Assembly (NCBI GenBank): GCA_000437675.1
Contig: FR901662.1
Coordinates: 1-8,302 of the forward strand
Source: Prevotella sp. CAG:891
GTDB taxonomy: Bacteria; Bacteroidota; Bacteroidia; Bacteroidales; Bacteroidaceae
Reading direction: 5' to 3'
DNA: 8,302 nt
Shown piece after piece: positions 1 to 5,140 of this stretch (the stretch's first letter is position 1; each line of letters begins with the position of its first letter). The translations under genes were made by a program, and so were the position numbers. The notes beneath the pieces are model-generated. The model was not told where the DNA came from, did not search any database, and saw only the letters and a list, made by a program, of their open reading frames with translations.

Positions 1-53
1 CCGGGGACACAAGGATTTTCAGTCCTTTGCTCTACCAACTGAGCTATGGCACC
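1..53 (-). tRNA. tRNA-Phe (anticodon GAA), 3' part cut off by the window edge
   Basis: Read on the minus strand, the sequence begins with the acceptor strand GGTGCCA (47-53). It continues with a D arm whose GCTC/GAGC stem encloses AGTTGGTA, then an anticodon arm with stem AAGGA/TCCTT (11-15 with 23-27) and loop CTGAAAA. The anticodon GAA lies at 18-20, so the tRNA decodes phenylalanine UUC/UUU. The variable segment and the first bases of the T stem are present. The rest of the T arm and the 3' acceptor strand lie outside the window, so the encoding of CCA cannot be judged. It is transcribed from its own promoter just upstream. Confidence 0.95.
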
Positions 54-74
54 TTGTTTGCTTGTTTGCGAGTG

Positions 75-105
75 CAAAGGTACGCATTTAAATTTAACTA
101 CCAAA
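75..105 (-). promoter_or_regulatory. Promoter of tRNA-Phe, Bacteroidota -33/-7 type
   Basis: On the minus strand a TTTG element (102-105) is followed after 19 bp by TACCTTTG (75-82). This fits the TAnnTTTG -7 box and the usual -33 spacing of the Bacteroidota primary sigma factor. Transcription would start about 15-20 bases before the tRNA. The surrounding bases match those around the tRNA-Lys promoter in this window, which supports both calls. Confidence 0.8.
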
Positions 106-426
106 TTTTTTCTGCATTTTTTTTGCATTTAGCTAAATTTTTCTGTGAAAGAGGAGTTGTTTAGGGAAAAAATGAACATATTTGCACTCATGTGCTGTAT
201 GATGGGCGGTTGGTGTAGCAAAGGTTTTGCTGTAAGCCCCGTGCTCCCCTCTGGTTCATTTTGCTGTAAGTCTCGTTATTGGATATTCTAAATCGTTTTT
301 CTATATTATATATAAGGTTTGCAGGATTAGGTTTGTAGGTTTGATAGAAACAAGATGCGGTACAGGCACAGCCAAGTGCGGTTGGTATTGTTTGCATACC
401 AGCTTTTTAAAAAATAAATACGATAT
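106..426 (+). other. Non-coding spacer upstream of the araC-type gene, with possible leader or small RNA
   Basis: I see no convincing gene here. The only open frame of note (minus strand, 69 codons, 188-397) has no recognisable domain. Three structures stand out. First, CATATTTGCACTC starts at 177. It is one base off the -7 consensus, but its TTTGCACTC is identical to the start regions of both tRNA genes; a poor -33 TTG lies at 157-159 with a short 17-bp gap. Second, the 12-mer TTTTGCTGTAAG occurs twice, at 225-236 and 259-270. Third, an 8-bp hairpin (381-388 with 396-403, one G-U pair) is followed by five T's ending 18 bases before the araC-type ATG. A further -7-like box, TAGGTTTG (328-335), has no -33 partner. 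A leader or small transcript of about 220 nt is an inference. Confidence 0.35.
381..408 (+). terminator. Hairpin plus short T run just before the araC-type start; possible terminator or attenuator
   Basis: GTTGGTAT (381-388) pairs with ATACCAGC (396-403) around the 7-base loop TGTTTGC, with one G-U pair, and TTTTT follows at 404-408. This has the shape of a modest intrinsic terminator. It sits 18 bases before the ATG at 427, so it would end any transcript coming from the left, or control entry into the araC-type gene, unless that gene starts transcription inside or after it. The stem is short and AT-rich, so efficiency may be low. Confidence 0.4.
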
Positions 427-1422
427 ATGCCATTTTCGATAGATCATTCACTCAAGCAAGTAAGTTTTGAAGAGGCACTGATAACTTGCAACGAACGTTC
501 GTTTGCTATGGGAAAAGATTTGTTGGTGCTTGATGACGTAACCCCCAATGATTTGGAAGGAATGCCCATGCAGTTGGGCTTTCTGCTCATTACACTCTGT
601 ACGGAAGGCGAAACGGCCTTTACGCTCAGCGGACAAACCCGCCGAATGAAAAAGGGCGATTTGCTGATTTCGCTGGGCGAACAGGTGTTTCTTGACGGCT
701 CGATGTCGGACGATTTTCATGCCACGGCCATTCTGATGTCGCGTTCGTATGCGCAAAATTGCATTGTGGGGCTGAATTATATGTGGCCGTATCTGCTGCA
801 TGTGATGCAGCATCCGGTTATTACGCTGTCGGTCGAGGAGCAGTTGTGGATTCTTGACTGTTATGGCATTTTGCGCAGACGGTTGCATCAAAAGCCCGGA
901 AGGTATTTGCGCGAAGCGGTGATTTCGCTGACACGCGCCTTCTACTTTGAAATCTGTAACCTGCTCGACAAGCGCGTGCAGCCTGATACACAGGTGGCGC
1001 AAAATCGCTCGTATGTGATTTTCGACCAGTTCATACGGCTCGTTTCGCAGAATTTTAAACATGAGCGGAGCGTGGAGTGGTACAGCAGCGAAATGTGCCT
1101 GACGCCGAAACACCTGTCGGAGGTGATGAAAACGGTGAGCGGAAAAACGGCAGGGCAGTGGATTACCACGCTCGTGATGGTGGAAATTAAGACCTTGCTG
1201 CAAAACACCAACTTGTCGATTAAAGAAATTGCCCAGGAAATGAATTTCCCGAATCAGAGTTTTTTGGGTAAATACTTTAAAAACGTGGAGGGTATATCGC
1301 CTTCGGATTTTCGCAAAGGTTTACTGGGCATAGAAGTGCCTGCTGAAACTGCTGAGGCTCCCGATGCTGCTGAAGTTTGTGGCGCAGCAGAAGCCCGTGA
1401 AGCCACAGAAAACGCTGAATGA
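427..1422 (+). CDS. AraC-family transcriptional regulator with Ala/Glu-rich C-terminal tail
   Basis: This 331-residue protein is predicted to be a cytoplasmic DNA-binding regulator. Residues about 30-105 look like a cupin-type ligand or sensor domain (LLITLCTEGETAFTLSGQ, then KKGDLLISLG), and 130-195 form a helical linker. The C-terminal part, about 198-298, is an AraC/XylS double helix-turn-helix. The first helix-turn-helix is near 214-240 and the second near 264-288 (SIKEIAQEMNF, then SFLGKYFKNVEGISPSDFRK), which is the family's most conserved segment. Residues 303-331 are an unusual low-complexity tail: 18 of 29 are Ala or Glu, encoded by GCT/GAA-like triplets. Most family members end soon after the second helix-turn-helix. 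The ATG at 427 lacks a clear Shine-Dalgarno sequence, as is common in this phylum. The target genes and ligand cannot be told; no adjacent operon suggests one. The AraC family call is secure, the specific role unknown. Confidence 0.9.
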   Translation: MPFSIDHSLKQVSFEEALITCNERSFAMGKDLLVLDDVTPNDLEGMPMQLGFLLITLCTEGETAFTLSGQTRRMKKGDLLISLGEQVFLDGSMSDDFHATAILMSRSYAQNCIVGLNYMWPYLLHVMQHPVITLSVEEQLWILDCYGILRRRLHQKPGRYLREAVISLTRAFYFEICNLLDKRVQPDTQVAQNRSYVIFDQFIRLVSQNFKHERSVEWYSSEMCLTPKHLSEVMKTVSGKTAGQWITTLVMVEIKTLLQNTNLSIKEIAQEMNFPNQSFLGKYFKNVEGISPSDFRKGLLGIEVPAETAEAPDAAEVCGAAEAREATENAE

Positions 1423-1554
1423 ACGCCAAAAATGATTCGCAATCGCTTGGATTAAGCTAAAAAAACGCGGGTAAATGGCTCTGGCAGCTGCTTAGAATGG
1501 TGAGTAGTATTGCATTGCGTTGACCGCAGTTTTAGCTCAAAAAAGCCGGTTTTA

Positions 1555-1586
1555 GGGCTGAAAAAGCCCCGAAATCGCTTTTTTTT
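1555..1586 (+). terminator. Weak terminator-like hairpin downstream of the araC-type gene
   Basis: GGGCT (1555-1559) and AGCCC (1565-1569) form a short hairpin with loop GAAAA. A run of eight T's follows at 1579-1586, after a 9-base gap. An alternative pairing uses AGCC at 1544-1547. The gap between stem and T run makes this a weak candidate for ending the araC-type transcript. It lies before the tRNA-Lys promoter. Confidence 0.3.
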
Positions 1587-1626
1587 GAAGAAAATGAAAG
1601 TTTTTTTGAAAAAAGTGCTCGAAAAA

Positions 1627-1658
1627 TTTGGTGGTTATGAATGAACTCCCTATCTTTG
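1627..1658 (+). promoter_or_regulatory. Promoter of tRNA-Lys, Bacteroidota -33/-7 type
   Basis: TTTG (1627-1630), a 20-bp spacer and TATCTTTG (1651-1658) match the TTTG / TAnnTTTG pattern. The block 1654-1665 (CTTTGCACTCGC) is identical over 12 bases to the tRNA-Phe promoter. The -33 area AAAAATTTGGTGGTTA (1622-1637) matches the tRNA-Phe one at 15 of 16 bases. Transcription would begin about 20 bases before the tRNA. Confidence 0.85.
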
Positions 1659-1684
1659 CACTCGCTTAACAGCAATAAAGGTTT

Positions 1685-1757
1685 GATTCGCTAGCTCAGC
1701 TGGTAGAGCACAACACTTTTAATGTTGGGGTCTTGGGTTCGAACCCCAAGCGAATCA
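1685..1757 (+). tRNA. tRNA-Lys (anticodon TTT)
   Basis: This is a complete 73-nt cloverleaf. The acceptor stem pairs GATTCGC (1685-1691) with GCGAATC (1750-1756), with discriminator A at 1757. The D arm is GCTC/GAGC around AGCTGGTA. The anticodon stem CAACA/TGTTG holds the loop CTTTTAA, with anticodon TTT at 1718-1720. The variable loop is GGGTC, and the T arm is TTGGG/CCCAA with loop TTCGAAC. It decodes lysine AAA/AAG. CCA is not encoded (CGC follows the discriminator), so the end must be added by the CCA-adding enzyme. Its own promoter and terminator make it a single-gene transcription unit. Confidence 0.97.
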
Positions 1758-1760
1758 CGC

Positions 1761-1791
1761 AAAGAGGTCTTCAGAAATGAAGGCCTTTTTT
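1761..1791 (+). terminator. Intrinsic terminator of tRNA-Lys
   Basis: AGGTCTTC (1765-1772) pairs with GAAGGCCT (1779-1786), with one G-U pair, around the loop AGAAAT. A run of T's to 1791 follows directly. It starts only four bases after the tRNA. It ends the tRNA transcript, and its T run shows that the open frame upstream of menA cannot sensibly start at 1790. Confidence 0.85.
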
Positions 1792-1951
1792 GTTATCCGT
1801 AAGTTTGAGTCGGCATACTCCTTGTTTTTTTGATGTCGGGAAGTACGGGGTGGCAGGATTGGTTTTGCTGCGTTCCGGTATTTTCGGTAGTGAACAGTGT
1901 GTTGCTGTTTTTAGAAAGAGAGTATGCCTTACATCTAAAAAAGTAAGACTT

Positions 1952-2851
1952 ATGCAGCTTCAATCTCAGTCAGAAGTACGTCCGGGCAGTGCCTTGGCCT
2001 GGTTTTTGGCCGCTCGCCCCAAAACATTGACAGCCGCATTGATTCCGGTGCTAACCGCTACCGCTCTGGCTTATGCCGACGGAACGATGCGTAGCCAACC
2101 GGCTTGGCTGTGTGTGCTGTTTGCCGCTTTGATGCAAATAGCCGCAAACTTTATCAACGATTTGTTCGACTTTCAAAAAGGCACCGACCGCGATGATCGT
2201 CTGGGGCCGGAACGCGCCTGTGCTCGTGGTTGGATTACCCCACACGCCATGAAGTGGGGCATAGGCATAGTGCTGGTGTTTGCCGCTGTGGTCGGACTGG
2301 GACTGTTGCCTTACGGCGGTTGGACTTTGATAGGGATAGGTGTGGCCTGCATGATATTCGCCTTTCTTTACACCACCTTGCTTTCGTACATGGGTTGTGG
2401 CGATTTGCTGGTATGGGTATTTTTTGGTTTTGTGCCCGTTTGCGGAACCTACTATGTGCAAAGCGGCACGCTCACTCCCTCGGTGTGGTGGCTTGCCGCC
2501 GGTATAGGGTTGGTTACCGACACCCTGCTTGTGCTCAATAACTATCGCGACCGCGAGCAGGACGCCATCAGCGGCAAGCGTACGCTGATTGTAGCCTTGG
2601 GCGAGCGTTTTGGTTCGTTGTTTTATTTGTTGCAGGGCGTGGGCGGTTATGTATGCGTAGCTTTTCTGGCTTTTTACGGCTACACCTGGATGGCCATTTT
2701 ACCCCTGTTTTACCTCTTGCCCCATTGGCTTACCTGGCGTAAGATGGTGCAAATACATAAAGGGCGCGCGTTGAACCGTATTTTGGGTTTCACCTCGCGC
2801 AACATGCTCACCTTTGCGTTGCTCATTGTGCTGGCATTGGTGTTTGGTTAA
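1952..2851 (+). CDS. menA: 1,4-dihydroxy-2-naphthoate polyprenyltransferase, UbiA superfamily
   Basis: MenA attaches a polyprenyl chain to 1,4-dihydroxy-2-naphthoate in the inner membrane, giving demethylmenaquinone. This suggests that the organism makes menaquinone for anaerobic respiration. The 299-residue protein matches the family's usual length of about 300. It opens with the typical FLAARPKTLTAALIPVL segment (18-34). The first Asp-rich motif is N66-x3-D70-x2-D73-x3-G77-x-D79, and the second is NNYRDREQDAISGKRTL (196-212); both bind the prenyl diphosphate with Mg2+. Eight or nine hydrophobic helices are visible. I chose the ATG at 1952. The frame is open upstream to 1790, but that stretch has no ATG, overlaps the tRNA-Lys terminator and adds no family sequence. 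No other men genes are nearby. A possible -7 box TATTTTCG at 1879-1886 is too poor to call. The gene is convergent with the MATE gene. Confidence 0.93.
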   Translation: MQLQSQSEVRPGSALAWFLAARPKTLTAALIPVLTATALAYADGTMRSQPAWLCVLFAALMQIAANFINDLFDFQKGTDRDDRLGPERACARGWITPHAMKWGIGIVLVFAAVVGLGLLPYGGWTLIGIGVACMIFAFLYTTLLSYMGCGDLLVWVFFGFVPVCGTYYVQSGTLTPSVWWLAAGIGLVTDTLLVLNNYRDREQDAISGKRTLIVALGERFGSLFYLLQGVGGYVCVAFLAFYGYTWMAILPLFYLLPHWLTWRKMVQIHKGRALNRILGFTSRNMLTFALLIVLALVFG

Positions 2852-2953
2852 GATGTTCGCTTTTTTCTGTTTCTTTGGCAACGCAAAATTTTAAAAGTAA
2901 GAAGGGGCGTGTGAACGTCTGTTTTTCATGAACGAATAAAGTAGATTAAAAAG

Positions 2954-3009
2954 AACTGAGGTCGTGTAGGATTTGCTGGTAAGCATCGCTACACGACCTC
3001 AGTTTTTTT
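2954..3009. terminator. Strong bidirectional terminator between menA and the MATE gene
   Basis: A perfect 16-bp inverted repeat, AACTGAGGTCGTGTAG (2954-2969) with its complement at 2989-3004, encloses 19 bases that can pair further (TGCT 2974-2977 with AGCA 2982-2985). On the plus strand a run of seven T's ends at 3009. On the minus strand the hairpin is followed by TTCTTTTTAATC. It can therefore end both convergent transcripts. It lies 102 bases after menA and 25 bases after the MATE stop. Confidence 0.92.
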
Positions 3010-3034
3010 GTTTTCAGCTCACAGCCTCATTGGT

Positions 3035-4399
3035 TTAAAGCGTTTGAGCCGATGAGGTGGGGGACAGGCGCGTCATGCGTCGGTAAACGTAGTGGAAGGC
3101 CGGAGCCAGAAACAGTACCGCGCAAACCCAGGCCATGCTGTCGCCAAAACAAACGGCGGTGTAGCCCCATAGCGGAACGGCTATCACACTGACGGCAATG
3201 CGCGCAAACATTTCAGATACACCGGAGAGCATGGCCAGCGAAGTGTAACCTACGCCTTGAATGGTGTAGCGCAGAATGCAGAGCATGCCCAGCATGGGGT
3301 AGAAACTGACCGAAACATGAATGAAAAGAGCTGTTTTTTGCAGAATCTCTACCTCGTGTGCATCCACAAACAGCAGGGCAAACTGCTCGGCCTGAGTCCA
3401 AAGCAGTAAGTTCATCAGTATGGCATAGACCATCATGATAATAGTGGCACTTTTTACGCCCTGCCACACGCGCACAGGCAGTCCGGCACCGTAGTTCTGT
3501 CCGGCATAAGTGGCCATGGCTATGCCCAGGCTTTCGAGTGGGGTGAGGAAAAACATTTTGATGCGCATGGCTGCCGTAAAGGCCGCTACGCAGGTGGTAC
3601 CCAGTGCATTGTTGGAGCTTTGCAGCATGATGCTGCCGATGGCCGTGATGCTGAACTGTAAGCCCATAGGTACGCCGACGCCCAGCAGGGTACGTATAGC
3701 GCGGGCGTTGAGGCATCGTTCAGCAGGAGTTGATTGCAGAATATCGTATTTCCGCTGCATGTACATGTAGCAGAGTATGGCGCTGACAGCTTGCGAAAGT
3801 ACTGTGGCAACGGCTGCTCCGGTTACGCCCCATTGAAAGGTGAGGATGAACAGCAGGTCGAGGCCGATGTTGAGAACCGAGGCCAGCAGCAAGAACCAAA
3901 AGGGTGTTTTGCTGTCGCCCAGGGCGCGGATAACGCAAGAGAGCAGGTTATAGAAAAAGGTGGCCGGAATGCCGATGAATGTGGCCAGCAGGTAGGCATA
4001 GGCTCCGTCGTAAATAATGTCGGGCGTGCGCATGGTGTGCAGGATAAAGCCACACAGCAGGGAGGTGATAACGGCCAGCAGTAAACTCATTATCCATGCC
4101 AGTTTGAAGGCGTTGTGAATGTAGGAGCGCATGACGGAATAATCGCGTGCGCCGAATTTTTGGGCAATGGGAATGGCAAATCCACCGCAGCATCCGTTGC
4201 AGAAACCCAAAATCAGGAATACCACGGAGGTGCTTGCGCCTACGGCAGCCAATGCGTTGATGCCGAGTGTACGTCCTACGATGGCTGCGTCGACCATCGA
4301 GTAGGTTTGTTGCAACATATTTCCCAATAGCAAAGGCAGGGCAAACTTGATGATGAGTGGGAGTGGATTTCCCACGGTAAGTTCTTTTGTGGCAGACAT
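3035..4399 (-). CDS. MATE-family multidrug / toxic compound efflux transporter
   Basis: This inner-membrane antiporter probably expels cationic drugs or metabolites using Na+ or H+; the substrate cannot be predicted. The 454 residues match the family length of about 450. Twelve hydrophobic helices are arranged as two related halves, 13-217 and 231-442. Family landmarks include PLLLGNMLQQTYSMVDAAIVGR (21-43), RALGDSKTPF (158-167), the LNIGLDLLFI to GVTGAAVAT stretch (176-199), AAFTAAMRI (272-280) and GQNYGAG (300-306). I chose the ATG at 4399 (MSATKELTVGNPL), which is the typical N-terminus. An earlier ATG at 4459 would add 20 residues that are basic and unlike the family. The call rests on the MATE fold and motifs; a neighbouring subfamily such as DinF or NorM cannot be separated by eye. 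The gene stands alone, divergent from the merR-like gene. Confidence 0.93.
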   Translation of the reverse strand: MSATKELTVGNPLPLIIKFALPLLLGNMLQQTYSMVDAAIVGRTLGINALAAVGASTSVVFLILGFCNGCCGGFAIPIAQKFGARDYSVMRSYIHNAFKLAWIMSLLLAVITSLLCGFILHTMRTPDIIYDGAYAYLLATFIGIPATFFYNLLSCVIRALGDSKTPFWFLLLASVLNIGLDLLFILTFQWGVTGAAVATVLSQAVSAILCYMYMQRKYDILQSTPAERCLNARAIRTLLGVGVPMGLQFSITAIGSIMLQSSNNALGTTCVAAFTAAMRIKMFFLTPLESLGIAMATYAGQNYGAGLPVRVWQGVKSATIIMMVYAILMNLLLWTQAEQFALLFVDAHEVEILQKTALFIHVSVSFYPMLGMLCILRYTIQGVGYTSLAMLSGVSEMFARIAVSVIAVPLWGYTAVCFGDSMAWVCAVLFLAPAFHYVYRRMTRLSPTSSAQTL

Positions 4400-4456
4400 A
4401 AAGTGCGTCAGTTTAGTTGATGTATTGCGTTTGTATTCACAGGGTGTTCTCGAGAG

Positions 4457-4464
4457 CAAAATTA
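4457..4464 (-). promoter_or_regulatory. Candidate -7 box of the MATE gene
   Basis: On the minus strand TAATTTTG (4457-4464) fits TAnnTTTG and would give a leader of about 50 bases before the ATG at 4399. No TTTG -33 element lies at the expected 19-20 bp, so the evidence is only partial. Confidence 0.35.
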
Positions 4465-4570
4465 CAGCGAAATATCAAAGTATTTGTCTTTTGGGTAAAT
4501 GTTTTTTTTGTGCTTAATGATTCAGCGTTTTTACTTGTTGGTTTTGCTAAGGTAACTTGCAAAACTGCGT

Positions 4571-4680
4571 TTTTCATTTGCCATTGCGCTCGCCTTTCAA
4601 TCCCTTTAGATAAGGTAAGATGCGGCTCGGTCATGTCCAATGAAATCTTCGTTTTCATTTGCCATTGCGCTCGCCTTTCA
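4571..4680 (+). repeat. 29-bp direct repeat pair containing promoter sequence
   Basis: Bases 4571-4599 and 4652-4680 are identical over 29 positions (starting TTTTCATTTGCC and ending CGCCTTTCA), 81 bp apart. Each carries the -33 TTTG. The ten bases that follow align but differ: the right copy has the -7 box TACCTTTG, and the left copy has TCCCTTTA with the key A and G changed. The likely origin is duplication of a promoter followed by decay of the distal copy. The segment may also belong to a repeat family found elsewhere in the genome. Confidence 0.85.
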
Positions 4681-4689
4681 TTACCTTTG
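4658..4689 (+). promoter_or_regulatory. Promoter of the merR-like gene
   Basis: TTTG (4658-4661), a 20-bp spacer and TACCTTTG (4682-4689) give a full match to the Bacteroidota promoter pattern. The start of transcription would lie about 20-25 bases before the ATG at 4719. The left copy of the repeat (TTTG 4577-4580, TCCCTTTA 4601-4608) may be a weak second promoter or none. Confidence 0.8.
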
Positions 4690-4718
4690 CAGAACATAGC
4701 TATAAAAGAAGGAAAGTC

Positions 4719-5063
4719 ATGACCGATTTGAACCTAAACGATAATAAACTGTTTTATTCCATCAAGGAAGTGAGCGAATTGCTCGACCTGAAAGAAACCG
4801 TTTTGCGGTTCTGGGAAAAAGAGTTTCCGCAAATCAAACCACAAAAAGGCTCGCGTGGCATTCGTAAATATACGAAAGAAGATATTGAAATAATTCGCAC
4901 CGTACGCGATTTGGTGAAAGGGCGAGGGTTGAAAATATCGGCTGCTCGCGACGTACTGAAAAAAAATAAAGAAGGAGTAGCTCAACCGCTTGAAGCTATT
5001 CAGCGACTCAAAGCCGTAAAACAAGAATTGGTGGCCCTTAAAAAAGCATTGGGCGAAATGTAA
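4719..5063 (+). CDS. Small MerR-like helix-turn-helix DNA-binding protein
   Basis: This is a probable transcription regulator of 114 residues, found in the cytoplasm. Residues 11-33 (LFYSIKEVSELLDLKETVLRFWE) are the MerR-type helix-turn-helix. Residues 36-53 form the wing, with RKYTKEDIEII following, and 54-82 are the second helical pair. Residues 86-112 are a short Leu-rich helix, probably for dimerisation. It lacks the long effector-binding region and the metal-binding cysteines of classical MerR proteins, so no inducer can be inferred. The pattern ETVLRFWEKEFPQIKP resembles a regulator that I recall as widespread in Bacteroidales. The ATG at 4719 is supported by the purine-rich AGAAGGA (4707-4713) and by a promoter just upstream. 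The frame opens at 4659, but that start would lie inside the promoter. The gene precedes radA by 77 bp in the same direction, so co-transcription is possible. Confidence 0.9.
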   Translation: MTDLNLNDNKLFYSIKEVSELLDLKETVLRFWEKEFPQIKPQKGSRGIRKYTKEDIEIIRTVRDLVKGRGLKISAARDVLKKNKEGVAQPLEAIQRLKAVKQELVALKKALGEM

Positions 5064-5140
5064 GGTACTCGGCTCAAGTGGCCGACAAGTAAAGTTTTAC
5101 GCATTACTTAGTATCAATCATACAACAATTTCCATAAACA

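Larger units (their letters stand above)
4400..4718. other. Divergent intergenic region between the MATE gene and the merR-like gene
   Basis: This 319-bp spacer carries the promoters of both flanking genes and a duplicated promoter segment, described separately. The bases 4470-4570 are T-rich on the plus strand, with an eight-T run near 4502-4509 and no stable hairpin. Short open frames on both strands (about 86-101 codons) are chance: the minus-strand one merely translates the direct repeat twice. I see no RNA gene here. Confidence 0.6.

Noticed and set aside
188..397. 69-codon minus-strand open frame, with a Cys-containing N-terminus that faintly suggests a lipoprotein
   Set aside because: No charged N-terminal segment followed by a hydrophobic core, no promoter or ribosome site, no known domain, and it overlaps a hairpin and repeats that look non-coding.
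1790..1951. 54-codon N-terminal extension of menA from a TTG at 1790
   Set aside because: It begins inside the T run of the tRNA-Lys terminator, holds no ATG, and adds no MenA-like sequence; the ATG at 1952 gives the normal family length.
4400..4459. 20-residue N-terminal extension of the MATE protein from an ATG at 4459
   Set aside because: The extension is basic and unlike MATE N-termini, it would overlap the candidate -7 box, and MSATKELTVGNPL is the typical family start.
4571..4680. CRISPR-like array from the 29-bp repeats
   Set aside because: Only two copies are present, both containing promoter boxes, with one spacer and no cas genes; promoter duplication explains it better.
4437..4697. 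86-codon minus-strand open frame with a repeated ERRAQWQMK peptide
   Set aside because: The peptide repeat is only the translation of the duplicated promoter segment; its would-be start lies in the merR-like promoter.
5070..5084. Hairpin CGGC/GCCG after the merR-like gene as a terminator
   Set aside because: It has only four pairs, a 7-base loop and no T run, too weak to call.
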